A stretch of DNA of 64,000 nucleotides from Hyphomicrobiales bacterium (GCA_021775455.1 JAJFHU010000028.1:62001-126000); one strand, 5' to 3'; counted from the stretch's first letter, positions 18,876 to 27,706 are shown. Notes: generated by a model from the letters alone, not told the origin. Made by a program: numbers and translations.

Positions 18876-19504
18876 AGAAGCTTGAAGAACTCGAATGGCC
18901 GTGGGCCAAAAAGCGGCCGTATTTAAACAAAATCTTAAAAGAACATTTTCCTGAGTCATGGGATGAGGAAAATTTGGAGGATGCATATTTTACATTGTAC
19001 GAATCGGCGGCCTGCTTAGAAGCGGATGGATTTGACAAGGTAAACGATGTTGAAGTCCTTGGTGAAATTAGAAAACATCTAGAAAAAATAACTCGGAAGA
19101 GAATGGGTTTGAGTATGGCCGCTAGAAGCGCAATTCAGAACGATATTGGTTATCTGCAAGATAAGGTTCAGGCAATTGCTTCGGGACTTCCTGAAAATCA
19201 TCCATTTGCTTCGAGTCATATATGGGACAACATTGAAGCATTTGAAAAGCTTGTTTCCCAGCTCATTTTGAGAATCGAAAATGACCCCATGTCCTCAAAG
19301 AGATACACGGTTACAAACCACTTGGAAATCAGGATAGCAGGCGGATGCAGAGAAATTTGGAAACTTATGACGAACAAGGATGCCCCTAAAATTTTAAACG
19401 AGGCAGGCAGATTCGGAAAATTTGTTTTAGATATATGGAAAATGCTTGAGCTTGAAGGAAAACCAAGATCTGCTTTTCAATCCTGGAAAAAAAGGGATGC
19501 TTAG
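18872..19504 (+). CDS. Hypothetical protein, 210 residues, coupled to the integrase
   Basis: I do not recognise a family. Overlaps the integrase stop by 4 bp (ATGA), so expression is coupled. The protein is soluble-looking, largely helical, rich in Glu/Lys, with no signal peptide or membrane segment. It begins MKKLEELEWPWAKKRPYLNK and contains AAxCLEADGFDKVNDVEVLG and LGEIRKHLEKITRKRMGLS. It could be element cargo or an accessory recombination or regulatory factor. Base composition is AT-richer than the flanking agu genes. Confidence 0.7.
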   Translation: MKKLEELEWPWAKKRPYLNKILKEHFPESWDEENLEDAYFTLYESAACLEADGFDKVNDVEVLGEIRKHLEKITRKRMGLSMAARSAIQNDIGYLQDKVQAIASGLPENHPFASSHIWDNIEAFEKLVSQLILRIENDPMSSKRYTVTNHLEIRIAGGCREIWKLMTNKDAPKILNEAGRFGKFVLDIWKMLELEGKPRSAFQSWKKRDA

Positions 19505-19615
19505 TGCTGAATTGAAAACCGTACACACTAAACGAGAATAAATCGCCATTTGTGTGTGTGATTTTGCGGATTGTACGATCCAAATTGTCCTCATCAGTAA
19601 CGATGAGGACAGAAA

Positions 19616-19843
19616 ATGACCAATCGAATCTTAAGACGACCGGAAGTTGAAAGTCGAACAGGACTTTCGCGATCAACTTTGTACGCAATGATTGCCAACG
19701 GAAAGTTTCCCAAACCATTGAGGCTGGGCAAACGCGCTGTAGGCTGGACTGAATCGATGCTGCAAGAATGGCAAAGCACTTTGCCGCACAGCAGCACACT
19801 ACCTCCAAAAACAAACATGGAGGATGTGGTTGATGAAGCCTGA
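19616..19843 (+). CDS. alpA: AlpA-family transcriptional regulator
   Basis: A 75-residue MerR-like winged-helix protein: ILRRPEVESRTGLSRSTLYA (recognition helix region), MIANGKFPKPLRLGKRAVGW, then a Trp-ending wing. This is the AlpA signature, found in cryptic prophages and integrative elements where it activates excision or integrase expression. GAGGA ribosome site 4-8 bases upstream of ATG. The 111-bp gap before it may hold its promoter. Confidence 0.93.
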   Translation: MTNRILRRPEVESRTGLSRSTLYAMIANGKFPKPLRLGKRAVGWTESMLQEWQSTLPHSSTLPPKTNMEDVVDEA

Positions 19844-20036
19844 ACAAAATCGCCCGGCAGCGTTATTGGTCAACGCTAACCGGGCAAAGGGATTTGGTGT
19901 AAATCCGATGCCGAAGAATAACCCATTTCCCAAAACAAATCCAGCAATACACAAACTTCAAAAACGTTTTGGCATGTCCGCATCTACGGCTCGCCTCGTC
20001 TGTGAACTTTCAGTTTTTGGGAGAATGGAACAATGA
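19833..20036 (+). CDS. Small hypothetical protein of the integrative element
   Basis: A 67-residue protein starting at ATG 19833, within the end of alpA; an ATG at 19824 is too close to the GGAGG at 19819-19823. The C-terminal part (NPAIHKLQKRFGMSASTARLVCELSVFG) looks like a short helix-turn-helix-like segment often seen next to AlpA in alphaproteobacterial elements. The function is unknown. Overlaps the next start (ATGA at 20033). Confidence 0.65.
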   Translation: MKPEQNRPAALLVNANRAKGFGVNPMPKNNPFPKTNPAIHKLQKRFGMSASTARLVCELSVFGRMEQ

Positions 20037-20329
20037 CTACAAAAAATGAGCTGCTGAATGACGTAATTCGGGGAAAGTGCCTAGACTGCACTGTCCGGCA
20101 ACCTGGAGAAGTTAGAAAATGTACCGTTTACAGTTGTAAACTTTATCCATTCCGGATGGGCAAAGATCCATTCCCTTCCAGGAAGGCAAATTTTACTCCG
20201 AATAGTACACCGAGTACTCAGGTATCAATTAATCTTTCAACGAAAAAAATCCCACTTACAGAAGAGGGATTTTCTGCGGGAAACGGCGTTGTAGATGCAG
20301 GTAACGCAGCGAATGGCGATGTTGTTTGA
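20033..20329 (+). CDS. Small Cys-motif (zinc-ribbon-like) protein of the integrative element
   Basis: A 98-residue protein with four cysteines near the N-terminus, KCLDCTVRQPGEVRKC then YSCKLYPFRMGKDP. This C-x2-C ... C-x4-C pattern followed by LYPFRMG is a recurring small protein of alphaproteobacterial phages and islands and probably binds one zinc. The rest is low-complexity. Overlaps the next gene at TGATG. Confidence 0.7.
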   Translation: MTTKNELLNDVIRGKCLDCTVRQPGEVRKCTVYSCKLYPFRMGKDPFPSRKANFTPNSTPSTQVSINLSTKKIPLTEEGFSAGNGVVDAGNAANGDVV

Positions 20330-20901
20330 TGGCAAAATTCAATCCCAGGGATAGAAGCCGAAGCTGCACCAGTAGAAAACAAAAACTGGTGATGCAACAC
20401 AACAGTCCACCAAAGGATGAGCCTTGGGTATTTTTGAGTAATTCGATGCTAAATTCTCCGGTTCTTTTCGCTTTGTCAGGAAATGCATATAGGGCCTTCT
20501 TCAGAATTTTATGGGAACACCTAGTACATGGTCGACAACAGAACGGTTTGTTGATTGTTACTCATGAGCAATTCATTAAAATCGGGATATGCAAGAACAG
20601 CGTTGCCGAGGCAATTCGTGAATTGTGTGCTTTCGGCTTGGTTCGGGTTGAACGTGGATGGGTAGATGGCAGACCATCTCCAAACAGATATACGCTCACC
20701 TTTTATGGCGATCATGAAGGTGCCAGTCCCACCAACGACTGGAAAAAAACGACAGCGGAAACCATATCGGAATACAGGGCGAGCAAGGCAAAAAAACAGT
20801 CTTCCAAACAAAAAATTCCCGCCCCCCAGAAGCAGGAGTTTACTACCCCCGTTACGCGGAGTTTACCTGCCAAATCGATCAAATCAGAAAGAGTCGCATA
20901 G
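20329..20901 (+). CDS. Helix-turn-helix protein (replication or regulatory type) of the integrative element
   Basis: A 190-residue protein (ATG 20329; upstream stop overlaps). The central part SGNAYRAFFRILWEHLVHGR, then LIVTHEQFIKIGICKNSVAE and LVRVERGWVDGRPSPNRYTL, resembles a winged helix of the kind found in small element replication or regulatory proteins. The C-terminus is basic and disordered. Whether it initiates replication or only regulates cannot be told. Confidence 0.65.
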   Translation: MAKFNPRDRSRSCTSRKQKLVMQHNSPPKDEPWVFLSNSMLNSPVLFALSGNAYRAFFRILWEHLVHGRQQNGLLIVTHEQFIKIGICKNSVAEAIRELCAFGLVRVERGWVDGRPSPNRYTLTFYGDHEGASPTNDWKKTTAETISEYRASKAKKQSSKQKIPAPQKQEFTTPVTRSLPAKSIKSERVA

Positions 20902-20984
20902 TATGCAAAACGCTGGATATTCAACGCTCATGATAAAACTCCCGGTTTTGGGGGTACTTATATATATTATCCCGGGGGCAACGA

Positions 20985-21293
20985 ATGAAACACAGTTACA
21001 AACCTCTCCCTACTTTCAATGTGCAGATGGCAACCGCCACAATTATTGTATTTCCACCTCATCGTCGAATTGGGCGTATTCGAGACGTTGCGTTCAAGGC
21101 ATCACGCAAGTCGACATCAAAAGCTTATCAGGCATACCTTTGTCAGGTTGACCATGGATTTCGCAGTGAATTATCTAAGTACGGGCTCGGTAACTCACGG
21201 CAAACAAAACTCCTCGAACAGTTCTGGGATGCAGTTGGTATTCAAACTGATAGTTTGACTGAAACGGTACACCATCATGAAGGTCATAATTGA
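20985..21293 (+). CDS. DUF6074-like small protein
   Basis: A 102-residue protein. TATIIVFPPHRRIGRIRDVA matches the conserved start of a small family (DUF6074-like) common in rhizobial phages and islands: an ATIxxFPxxRRxGxIR segment, then a helical tail. ATG follows a GGGGGC ribosome site. Function unknown. Last gene of the element. Confidence 0.65.
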   Translation: MKHSYKPLPTFNVQMATATIIVFPPHRRIGRIRDVAFKASRKSTSKAYQAYLCQVDHGFRSELSKYGLGNSRQTKLLEQFWDAVGIQTDSLTETVHHHEGHN

Positions 21294-21589
21294 TGTGTGG
21301 GTATGGATTGACTACCAGGGGGAGGGTCGCAAACAAAGTCCTTCGACAAGAAGAACGGCGCGGGAAATGCGCTTGATACAAAACGCGACAATTTGCTGTT
21401 TTTAAAATCGACGTCAGGGCACTTGCCAGATGGCTAAAGGCGAAAACCTGAGGAACTTTGGGCCTGATGTAGATATGGCGACACTTACAGTAGGTTGATG
21501 GTTGTCATTACAAATCCGTCAAAAAATGAAAATGTCATTACAAAAACTGCGAACTGTTTTGGAGGCATTTCTCAGATGATCTGCGCTTA
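21294..21589. other. Non-coding stretch after the integrative element, with a 12-bp repeat
   Basis: No supportable gene. TGTCATTACAAA occurs twice (21503-21514 and 21533-21544), 30 bp apart. The right end of the integrative element probably falls here or in the following repeat. Confidence 0.5.
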
Positions 21590-21767
21590 CGGCCCATTGC
21601 CGACCTTCATAATATTTTCTATTTGCACTACGCGATATAGAAAAGCAGACATTCAGAATGGGCCGTGATGGGAAAGCTCGAATGTCGGCAGAGCGGACTT
21701 TTCGACAATTCATGACTTTGGGTACTGCCCATGCTGCGACATGGCTCCAACTGTCAAAAGGTGCCGG
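21590..21767 (+). repeat. Dispersed non-coding repeat, copy A
   Basis: Shares ordered blocks with copies at 28201-28310 and 29025-29201: CGGCCCA; AAAGCAGACATT; GGCAGAGCGGACTTTT; and a 38-bp terminal block at 21730-21767 (CATGCTGCGACATGGCTCCA...) that differs from 29164-29201 at only three positions. Non-coding in all frames as far as I can see. Confidence 0.7.
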
Positions 21768-21911
21768 GAACAGTCATTGATTGAACTAATCAAACGAAAG
21801 CTTCGAGCCCTTTTTGACGAGAGTAACCTTGATGGTTTGGTCGATTTGCGAAACCTGAACTGATTATTCTGATGAACTAAAAAATTGCTATAAAAAGGAT
21901 GGTCTTTGTGA

Positions 21912-23177
21912 CTATCTATCTGGCGAAGACCAATCGCTTTCTACGGAGTTGCGCCTGCTCAAACGCATGGCAAGTCCAACGGATACGCCAACACCAATGG
22001 CGACCGTCAAATCGACAATCACGGTTAATACAAGCGTAAGAAGCAACAGTGCAATATCACCCTTGTTACCCTGAGCATATTCCCTCCATTTGTGGGGTTC
22101 ACTCATATTCCATGCAGTAATGATAAGAAGAGCGGCTAATGCCGGCATGGCAAGATAGCTTGCTACAGGAGCAGCCAGAAACATTACAAGCAAAATGGCC
22201 ACAGCATGAATTATGCCTGCGACAGGTGTTTTGCCGCCCGCTTTGATGTTCGTTGCAGTCCTAGCAATCGCTCCTGTGGCTGGAAGGCCGACGAAAAGCG
22301 CAGACATAATATTTGCAGCCCCCTGCGCGGTCAATTCTGCATTCGGCCTGTGATGGCCGTCAATCATCTTGTCTGCTACCATCGCGGAAAGCAGGGATTC
22401 AACTCCAGCCAAGAAGGCTATAACAACAGCCGAAGGGAGCAGTTCAGCAATTCGAGAAAATGATAGGTCGGGCAGTTGAGGCCAAGGCAATTGGTTAGGA
22501 AGTTCACCAAAGCGGGAACCTAGTGTATCAACAGGCAAAGACATGTATGCGACCAATGCAGAGCCTATCCCAACGGCCACGATGAGACCCGGAAACCGGG
22601 GGGCAAGTCGGCGTAAAATCACAATCAAAAAAAGTGTCATAATTGCGATAGCAAATGTTACCAAGCTGAAGGTTTCCCGTGCCTCCCATAGAGTGGGAAT
22701 TTTCTCCAGGAAATCAGCTGGAACTTTATCGACAGCAAGACCAAAGAAATCCTTCAGCTGGCTTGTCGCAATGATGATTCCAATACCAATAGTGAATCCA
22801 CTCACCACGGCTTCTGGGATGAATGCAATCAGATTACCTGCTCGAAAATAACCGGCAATCAGCAAGATGATGCCTGCCATAAAGGTCGCCAATACGAGGC
22901 CGTCATAGCCATGCTCGGCAATAACGCCAAACACCACAACGATAAATGCACCTGTCGGCCCACCGACCTGAACGCGGCTTCCACCCAACAATGAAATCAG
23001 GAAACCTGCAACAATTGCAGTTACAAGGCCCTTTGCGGGGTCAGCACCAGACGCAATCGCTATGGCAATGCTTAGTGGAAGTGCAACCATGGCAACCGTT
23101 ACGCCCGCCAGCAAGTCGGAAACAAAAAGTGACCAGTTATAGGTCTGAATCGTTGTGAGAATCTTGGGTTGACGCAT
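21912..23177 (-). CDS. SulP-family anion transporter without STAS domain
   Basis: A 421-residue inner-membrane protein with 10 or more hydrophobic segments. LLAGVTVAMVALPLSIAIAI at the N-terminus, GGSRVQVGGPTGAFIVVV and GLPATGAIARTATNIKAGGKTPVAGI are SulP signatures. It ends shortly after the last membrane segment, whereas most SulP proteins carry a C-terminal cytoplasmic STAS domain; none follows. Likely a proton- or sodium-coupled sulfate, bicarbonate or dicarboxylate transporter; the substrate is undetermined. No STAS or carbonic-anhydrase gene is adjacent. Confidence 0.92.
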   Translation of the reverse strand: MRQPKILTTIQTYNWSLFVSDLLAGVTVAMVALPLSIAIAIASGADPAKGLVTAIVAGFLISLLGGSRVQVGGPTGAFIVVVFGVIAEHGYDGLVLATFMAGIILLIAGYFRAGNLIAFIPEAVVSGFTIGIGIIIATSQLKDFFGLAVDKVPADFLEKIPTLWEARETFSLVTFAIAIMTLFLIVILRRLAPRFPGLIVAVGIGSALVAYMSLPVDTLGSRFGELPNQLPWPQLPDLSFSRIAELLPSAVVIAFLAGVESLLSAMVADKMIDGHHRPNAELTAQGAANIMSALFVGLPATGAIARTATNIKAGGKTPVAGIIHAVAILLVMFLAAPVASYLAMPALAALLIITAWNMSEPHKWREYAQGNKGDIALLLLTLVLTVIVDLTVAIGVGVSVGLAMRLSRRNSVESDWSSPDR

Positions 23178-23218
23178 ACTTCGACTTTATCATTCAATTC
23201 GTGGAACTACACAAGTGA

Positions 23219-23259
23219 ACGGGAGTAGTCATCGTATAAACGGGGCAGTCATCGTATAA
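23219..23259 (+). repeat. Tandem direct repeat (21 + 20 bp) between sulP and the glycosyltransferases
   Basis: ACGGGAGTAGTCATCGTATAA is followed immediately by ACGGGGCAGTCATCGTATAA, with AGTCATCGTATAA identical in both. It lies 41 bp upstream of the divergent sulP start and 159 bp before the GT2 start. It may be a two-site operator or a pair of promoter -10 elements (TATAAT overlaps the second copy). Confidence 0.6.
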
Positions 23260-23417
23260 TTGAATTTATGGAATTCATCCCGCCAGCGACACTATTCACA
23301 CATTCGTTCAACCGCCCCTAAAGCAAATTTAATCGTCAAAATTAATCCTGTTAATCTGTTTCAGGAAAAGCTAATTATGAACTAACTCTCAAACTGGATC
23401 AATTAGAGGAACTGGTC

Positions 23418-24350
23418 TTGGCTATTTCCCCAAAAATCAGTTTTTTAATTGCCACTGACGATCATCCACCGGATTTGAATGCGCATCTGGATGCTCTTAT
23501 TTCACAGACCTTGTCACCCGAAGACTACGAAGTCATTATCGTTGACTCCAGTCGAACACACGATTATGGCCCAGCAGTTGAAAGATGTATTAATCTTAAA
23601 AAAAACAGGTTGCGATTCTTGTACAAAGCAATAGAAAAAGGTGGTCGTGCGAATGCATATAATTATGGATTACCACTTTGCGACGCACCGATTATATTGT
23701 TTTTTGGAGACGACTTTATCGCTACACCACAAACTGCTGAAGTTCATCTGAAATTTCACGAAGCGAATAGGGAACCAAACTCAGTTGGCATTGGGTCTGC
23801 AATTTTACCGAGTGACTTGCGCACTCGATTTTCGGTTTGGCTTGAAGAAAGCGGCAATCTGTTCGGGATTCCGTTCAGCAGTGACATGATGTTCGTTCCG
23901 GAAAATTTTTTCTATACCGGCAACACTTCAGTAAAACGTGAATTCTTAGATTTAGCGGGGATTTTTGATGACCGATATCCCTATCACGGATGGGATGATT
24001 ATGAACTGGGTCTTCGCTTGACCAAAATCGGAATGAAATCGACATACCTCACTGGAGCCACGGCACAGCACGTGCATAGCATCACCTTGCAAGAGAGAGC
24101 GCGAGTGATGTTGCAAGCTGGCGAATGTGCAGCAATTTTTGAACGAAGTTACAAAGGGTCACACGCCTGGCAAAACAAGGTCAAAATTACACCTTGGCAG
24201 TTTCAGCTGTATGCATATTTGTACTTGGTAGCATATGCATTAACTCGGCATGACGGATTCATGCATTCCTACTACGAAGCAGCACTCGACAAAAATTTTG
24301 TACTCGGTTACCGCGAGGTTGGAGGCTGGTTGGATGACGAAGGTTGTTGA
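23418..24350 (+). CDS. Glycosyltransferase family 2
   Basis: A 310-residue GT2 (GT-A fold) enzyme. ISFLIATDDHPPDLNAHLDA, then EVIIVDSSRTHDYG (nucleotide-binding start), FFGDDFIATPQT (DxD-like GDD metal motif), and GWDDYELGLRLTKIGMK (the ED/WDDYE acceptor-side motif). It starts at TTG 23418 behind AGAGGA with 7-base spacing. No membrane segment, so it is cytoplasmic, transferring a sugar onto a lipid- or nucleotide-linked acceptor. It lies 6 bp before the larger GT gene, so an operon is likely. Base composition is AT-rich compared with the metabolic operons. Confidence 0.88.
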   Translation: MAISPKISFLIATDDHPPDLNAHLDALISQTLSPEDYEVIIVDSSRTHDYGPAVERCINLKKNRLRFLYKAIEKGGRANAYNYGLPLCDAPIILFFGDDFIATPQTAEVHLKFHEANREPNSVGIGSAILPSDLRTRFSVWLEESGNLFGIPFSSDMMFVPENFFYTGNTSVKREFLDLAGIFDDRYPYHGWDDYELGLRLTKIGMKSTYLTGATAQHVHSITLQERARVMLQAGECAAIFERSYKGSHAWQNKVKITPWQFQLYAYLYLVAYALTRHDGFMHSYYEAALDKNFVLGYREVGGWLDDEGC

Positions 24351-24356
24351 TCTAGG

Positions 24357-26594
24357 ATGGGGCAATTCCTGAACACAGAAATGGATTTAGTAGGCGAGCA
24401 ATGTATACCTCAACTCAAAAATGTAAAAAATTCTGGGCCTGATTATCTCGCGTTGAATGATGACCCGCAGTTGCTTTACAAGCTCAAAGAGCCATTGCCA
24501 GTTGGATGGCAACACGCAATTTTAAAAATATCTGGCGATTACATAATTAACCCAAAACTGTATATCGATATTGGGCACGGCTTCAACGAAATCCACAAGA
24601 TCAGGCTGAAACCAACTTTAGATCCATTTGTGTTCGAAGCGCGCTTCTACTTGCCGCTCAGCGCTTACCAAATCAGGCTTGATCCAAGCGACATCAAAAC
24701 ACCATTCAGAATCGAATTCGCCAAATTTATGACAATAGGCAAATTTAGTTCAGCAATTTTCCTGATTGGCCACGGCGCTAAACTTCTTAGTGTTAGACCA
24801 AAACAGTTTTTACAACGAAGTAGTCGGTATTTGAAATTTTTATTTAACCCCGATTTCCTGGACGTTAATCAGATTAGAAAGAAACTAACGAATTCAAACC
24901 AATACGAAAACTGGATCTTGAATTCAGATTATTCTGCAGATCGCGATCGTGGTTGGCTGACAAAGCATATCGATCATGCCAAGAAGAAACCGCTGATCAG
25001 CATTGTCATGTCGGTTTCAAATGTCCCTGTACAATATTTGAGGGATTCAATCGGGTCTGTATTGCTCCAAGTTTATGAAAACTGGGAGTTGCGCATAGCC
25101 TATGATGCATCTTCTGGCCCGGATGTTGTCTCGTGTCTAAAGCACTGGAGTGAACTCGACAATCGAATCAAAGTGGTTCAGTGTGGCAATTCCGGCAACA
25201 TCTCTCGGAGTTGTACTTCTGTGTTGGAATTGTGTCGTGGCAAGTGGACTGCACGACTGGATAGCGATGCCATACTTAGGGAAAACGCCCTTGCAGAAGT
25301 AGTGCTCGAGATAAACCACCATTCGGATGCCAAGATTATTTATTCCGATGAAGATGAGATTGATTCTAATAATAGGTATCGCAGCAATCCTCATTTCAAA
25401 CCAGAATTTTCAAGGGAGATGCTCAGGTCCTTTAACTATTTTGGCCAACTCTCAGTTTACAAAACAGATTTTGTCAGAAGAGTTGGTGGATGGCGTCCCG
25501 GTTTTGACGGTAGCGAGGATTACGATCTCATTTTACGAATTTTCGAATTAATTTCGAATCAAAACATAATACACATCCCCAAAATCCTGTACCACAAACG
25601 TACGGTCGGACATGAAAAAACCGGGGCAATTCCGGAAAAGCAAAAAGCATGCCCCGCAGGACTCAAAGCCCTCGGTGAGCACGTGGAAAGAATCGGCCTA
25701 GATGCAAGGGCAGTTCCAGCCCCAGATACTACTGCATATAGATTACTGTTAAGCGCTCCAAATCCGGAACCGCTTGTTAGTCTGATTATACCCACTCGAG
25801 ACAAAGTGGAATTGTTAAAAGGTTCTATTGAGTCCATTTGTTCCAAAACCACCTACAAAAACTATGAAATCTTGGTAATCGATAATCGCTCTTCTGAAAA
25901 TGAAACACTTAATTATCTAAACAGGATAAATGAGACGGAGAAGATACGAGTATTGCGCTTTGACGAACCTTTCAACTATTCAGCAATCAATAATTTTGCA
26001 GTAGAGAGCGCGAAAGGCAGCATACTTGGGTTAGTTAACAACGATGTTGAAGTGATATCGCCCAACTGGCTTTCCGAAATGGTTTCGTGGGCGTTAATAC
26101 AGGATATAGGATGTGTAGGTGCCAAACTGTATTATCCAGATGACACAGTTCAACATGGCGGTGTAATTTGCGGTATTGGTGGTGTTGCAGGCCACTCCCA
26201 TCGTAATTTTCCACGAAATCATTCAGGTTACTTTAACCGGTTGAAGGTAATTCAGAATTTATCAGCAGTCACCGGAGCATGTCTAATAGTAAGGAAAGAA
26301 GTCTATCTGAAGGTAGGAGGGTTGAATGAATTGAAACTACCGGTTGCATTCAATGACGTAGATTTTTGTCTCAAAACGCTCGTGGCTGGTTACAACAACG
26401 TTTGGACGCCTTATGCAGAACTCTACCATTTGGAAAGTCCTTCTCGGGGAATGGATGATACACCTGAGAAAATGGCGAGGTTTCAGCGTGAGATTGAATA
26501 CATGACGAGCTACTGGGGGGAAACCTTGCAATCGGACAATTTCTATTCACCGCACCTCTCCAAACTTGCAGAAGATTTTTCAATAGCGTCTTAA
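24357..26594 (+). CDS. Large two-domain glycosyltransferase (two GT2 domains)
   Basis: A 745-residue protein. The N-terminal ~210 residues are of unknown fold. The first GT2 domain (about 215-450) has LISIVMSVSNVPVQYLRDSI, TARLDSDAILR (DxD) and IIYSDEDEID. The second GT2 domain (about 475-735) has VSLIIPTRDKVELLKGSIES, LGLVNNDVEVISPNWL and FNDVDFCLKTLVAGY. This arrangement matches bifunctional O-antigen or capsule glycosyltransferases. Both domains keep metal-binding acidic motifs, so two consecutive sugar additions are possible. Confidence 0.88.
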   Translation: MGQFLNTEMDLVGEQCIPQLKNVKNSGPDYLALNDDPQLLYKLKEPLPVGWQHAILKISGDYIINPKLYIDIGHGFNEIHKIRLKPTLDPFVFEARFYLPLSAYQIRLDPSDIKTPFRIEFAKFMTIGKFSSAIFLIGHGAKLLSVRPKQFLQRSSRYLKFLFNPDFLDVNQIRKKLTNSNQYENWILNSDYSADRDRGWLTKHIDHAKKKPLISIVMSVSNVPVQYLRDSIGSVLLQVYENWELRIAYDASSGPDVVSCLKHWSELDNRIKVVQCGNSGNISRSCTSVLELCRGKWTARLDSDAILRENALAEVVLEINHHSDAKIIYSDEDEIDSNNRYRSNPHFKPEFSREMLRSFNYFGQLSVYKTDFVRRVGGWRPGFDGSEDYDLILRIFELISNQNIIHIPKILYHKRTVGHEKTGAIPEKQKACPAGLKALGEHVERIGLDARAVPAPDTTAYRLLLSAPNPEPLVSLIIPTRDKVELLKGSIESICSKTTYKNYEILVIDNRSSENETLNYLNRINETEKIRVLRFDEPFNYSAINNFAVESAKGSILGLVNNDVEVISPNWLSEMVSWALIQDIGCVGAKLYYPDDTVQHGGVICGIGGVAGHSHRNFPRNHSGYFNRLKVIQNLSAVTGACLIVRKEVYLKVGGLNELKLPVAFNDVDFCLKTLVAGYNNVWTPYAELYHLESPSRGMDDTPEKMARFQREIEYMTSYWGETLQSDNFYSPHLSKLAEDFSIAS

Positions 26595-26650
26595 ACCGCA
26601 GTTTGGGCGCATGCCTTATTGTCCAATTTCTACTCAATCGTTGGTGGAGT

Positions 26651-27706
26651 TCAAAAATCCCTAGCCTTCTTTATTCCATGCTTTAGAAAATGACGATATG
26701 GATCTGCGCCAGCCTGTTTTACGTCGGGATTCTTTTCAAGATACTGGTCAGCGTCGAAAGAAAAATCGCTAGACAGAATCCGCTTCTTCAGTGATTTGAA
26801 AATGATATCAAAATGCTGTTTTGACAATAATTGATTACCGATCGAGGTCGGATTGCAGTAATTTTCGCGATCGACAACCAACTTTTGTCCGCTAGGCAGG
26901 CGCTCATTTATATAATCAAAATGGTCTCGAATTCTGTCCATATGGCGATCGCATATCTCTTTCGATATGCTTAATGGTTCAACTGCGAAGTCTGGCATCT
27001 GTTCAATAAACTCCACAGCTAGTGACTTGCCATGTTCATGCCCCAGAAATTCGTTCGCTGAGGCGATCATCTTTAGTTCATGAGAACTCAGCGATCTATT
27101 TACTATCTTTGTACTGTCCGAATTTAATTCTTCAATGTCACTAAATTTCAATCCGAGGTGCATTAAAATTTTATTCGTAATTTTTCTTTGAACCATTGAG
27201 TAATTTATCAAAAATACACCCACTTCAATATCTTCAAATTTTTTGAGTGCATTGGCTGCTGTAATCAAATGCATCTCACCAACCTCGAAATCTTCAATTG
27301 AGCCAAAATAACCTTTGGCTTTTACTGATTGATTATAATGCGATGCCAAAATACCCAACGGATTTCTCACCGCCAATATTAACCTGAACTTATATGTACT
27401 CCTGTATTTAAGAAAGAATTCGCATAGCTCCTCGTATTTTCCAATCATCTCCTCGCTTGAAAACAGGAAAATATCAAAGCCGCAATTTTCCTCCACAGAT
27501 ACCAATATCTGTTTATCAATCCAATCCGGATGTTGCGGATAAACATTTCCGGATCTGATTTTGCCAAGTCGAGCAGCAATTGCGTTCTTAGGCTCTTTGT
27601 AATAAATTCCGCATTTCAGCAATAAGTTCGCATGTTTTCCGAGGACCATTTGGGTTGCGGAAGTTCCTGTCTTACCATGACCTATATGCAGGAAAATTGT
27701 TTTCAT
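26651..27706 (-). CDS. Sulfotransferase-like protein with C-terminal NPDV module
   Basis: A 351-residue protein. The start KTIFLHIGHGKTGTSATQM is a 5'-phosphosulfate-binding loop (PAPS), and LILAVRNPLGILASHYNQ is the 3'-phosphate-binding motif, so it should transfer sulfate from PAPS. The last 37 residues, with YLEKNPDVKQAG then DPYRHFLKHGIKKAR, match a short repeat (YLxxNPDVxxAGxDPxxHFxxxG) usually attached to bacterial glycosyltransferases and surface-polysaccharide proteins. It converges on the two glycosyltransferase genes, suggesting sulfation of the same glycan. Very AT-rich. Confidence 0.82.
   Translation of the reverse strand: MKTIFLHIGHGKTGTSATQMVLGKHANLLLKCGIYYKEPKNAIAARLGKIRSGNVYPQHPDWIDKQILVSVEENCGFDIFLFSSEEMIGKYEELCEFFLKYRSTYKFRLILAVRNPLGILASHYNQSVKAKGYFGSIEDFEVGEMHLITAANALKKFEDIEVGVFLINYSMVQRKITNKILMHLGLKFSDIEELNSDSTKIVNRSLSSHELKMIASANEFLGHEHGKSLAVEFIEQMPDFAVEPLSISKEICDRHMDRIRDHFDYINERLPSGQKLVVDRENYCNPTSIGNQLLSKQHFDIIFKSLKKRILSSDFSFDADQYLEKNPDVKQAGADPYRHFLKHGIKKARDF

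Larger units (their letters stand above)
17441..21293. mobile_element. Small integrative element (integrase, AlpA, satellite-type genes)
   Basis: A run of plus-strand genes typical of alphaproteobacterial P4-like integrative elements: a DUF4102-type tyrosine integrase at the left edge, AlpA, a Cys-motif protein, a helix-turn-helix protein and a DUF6074-like protein. Most overlap by 1-11 bp. The exact ends are not established; I saw no tRNA at the left edge and no convincing attL/attR direct repeat. The left limit is placed after aguB and the right limit after the last gene; the true right end may extend into 21294-21900. Confidence 0.7.
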
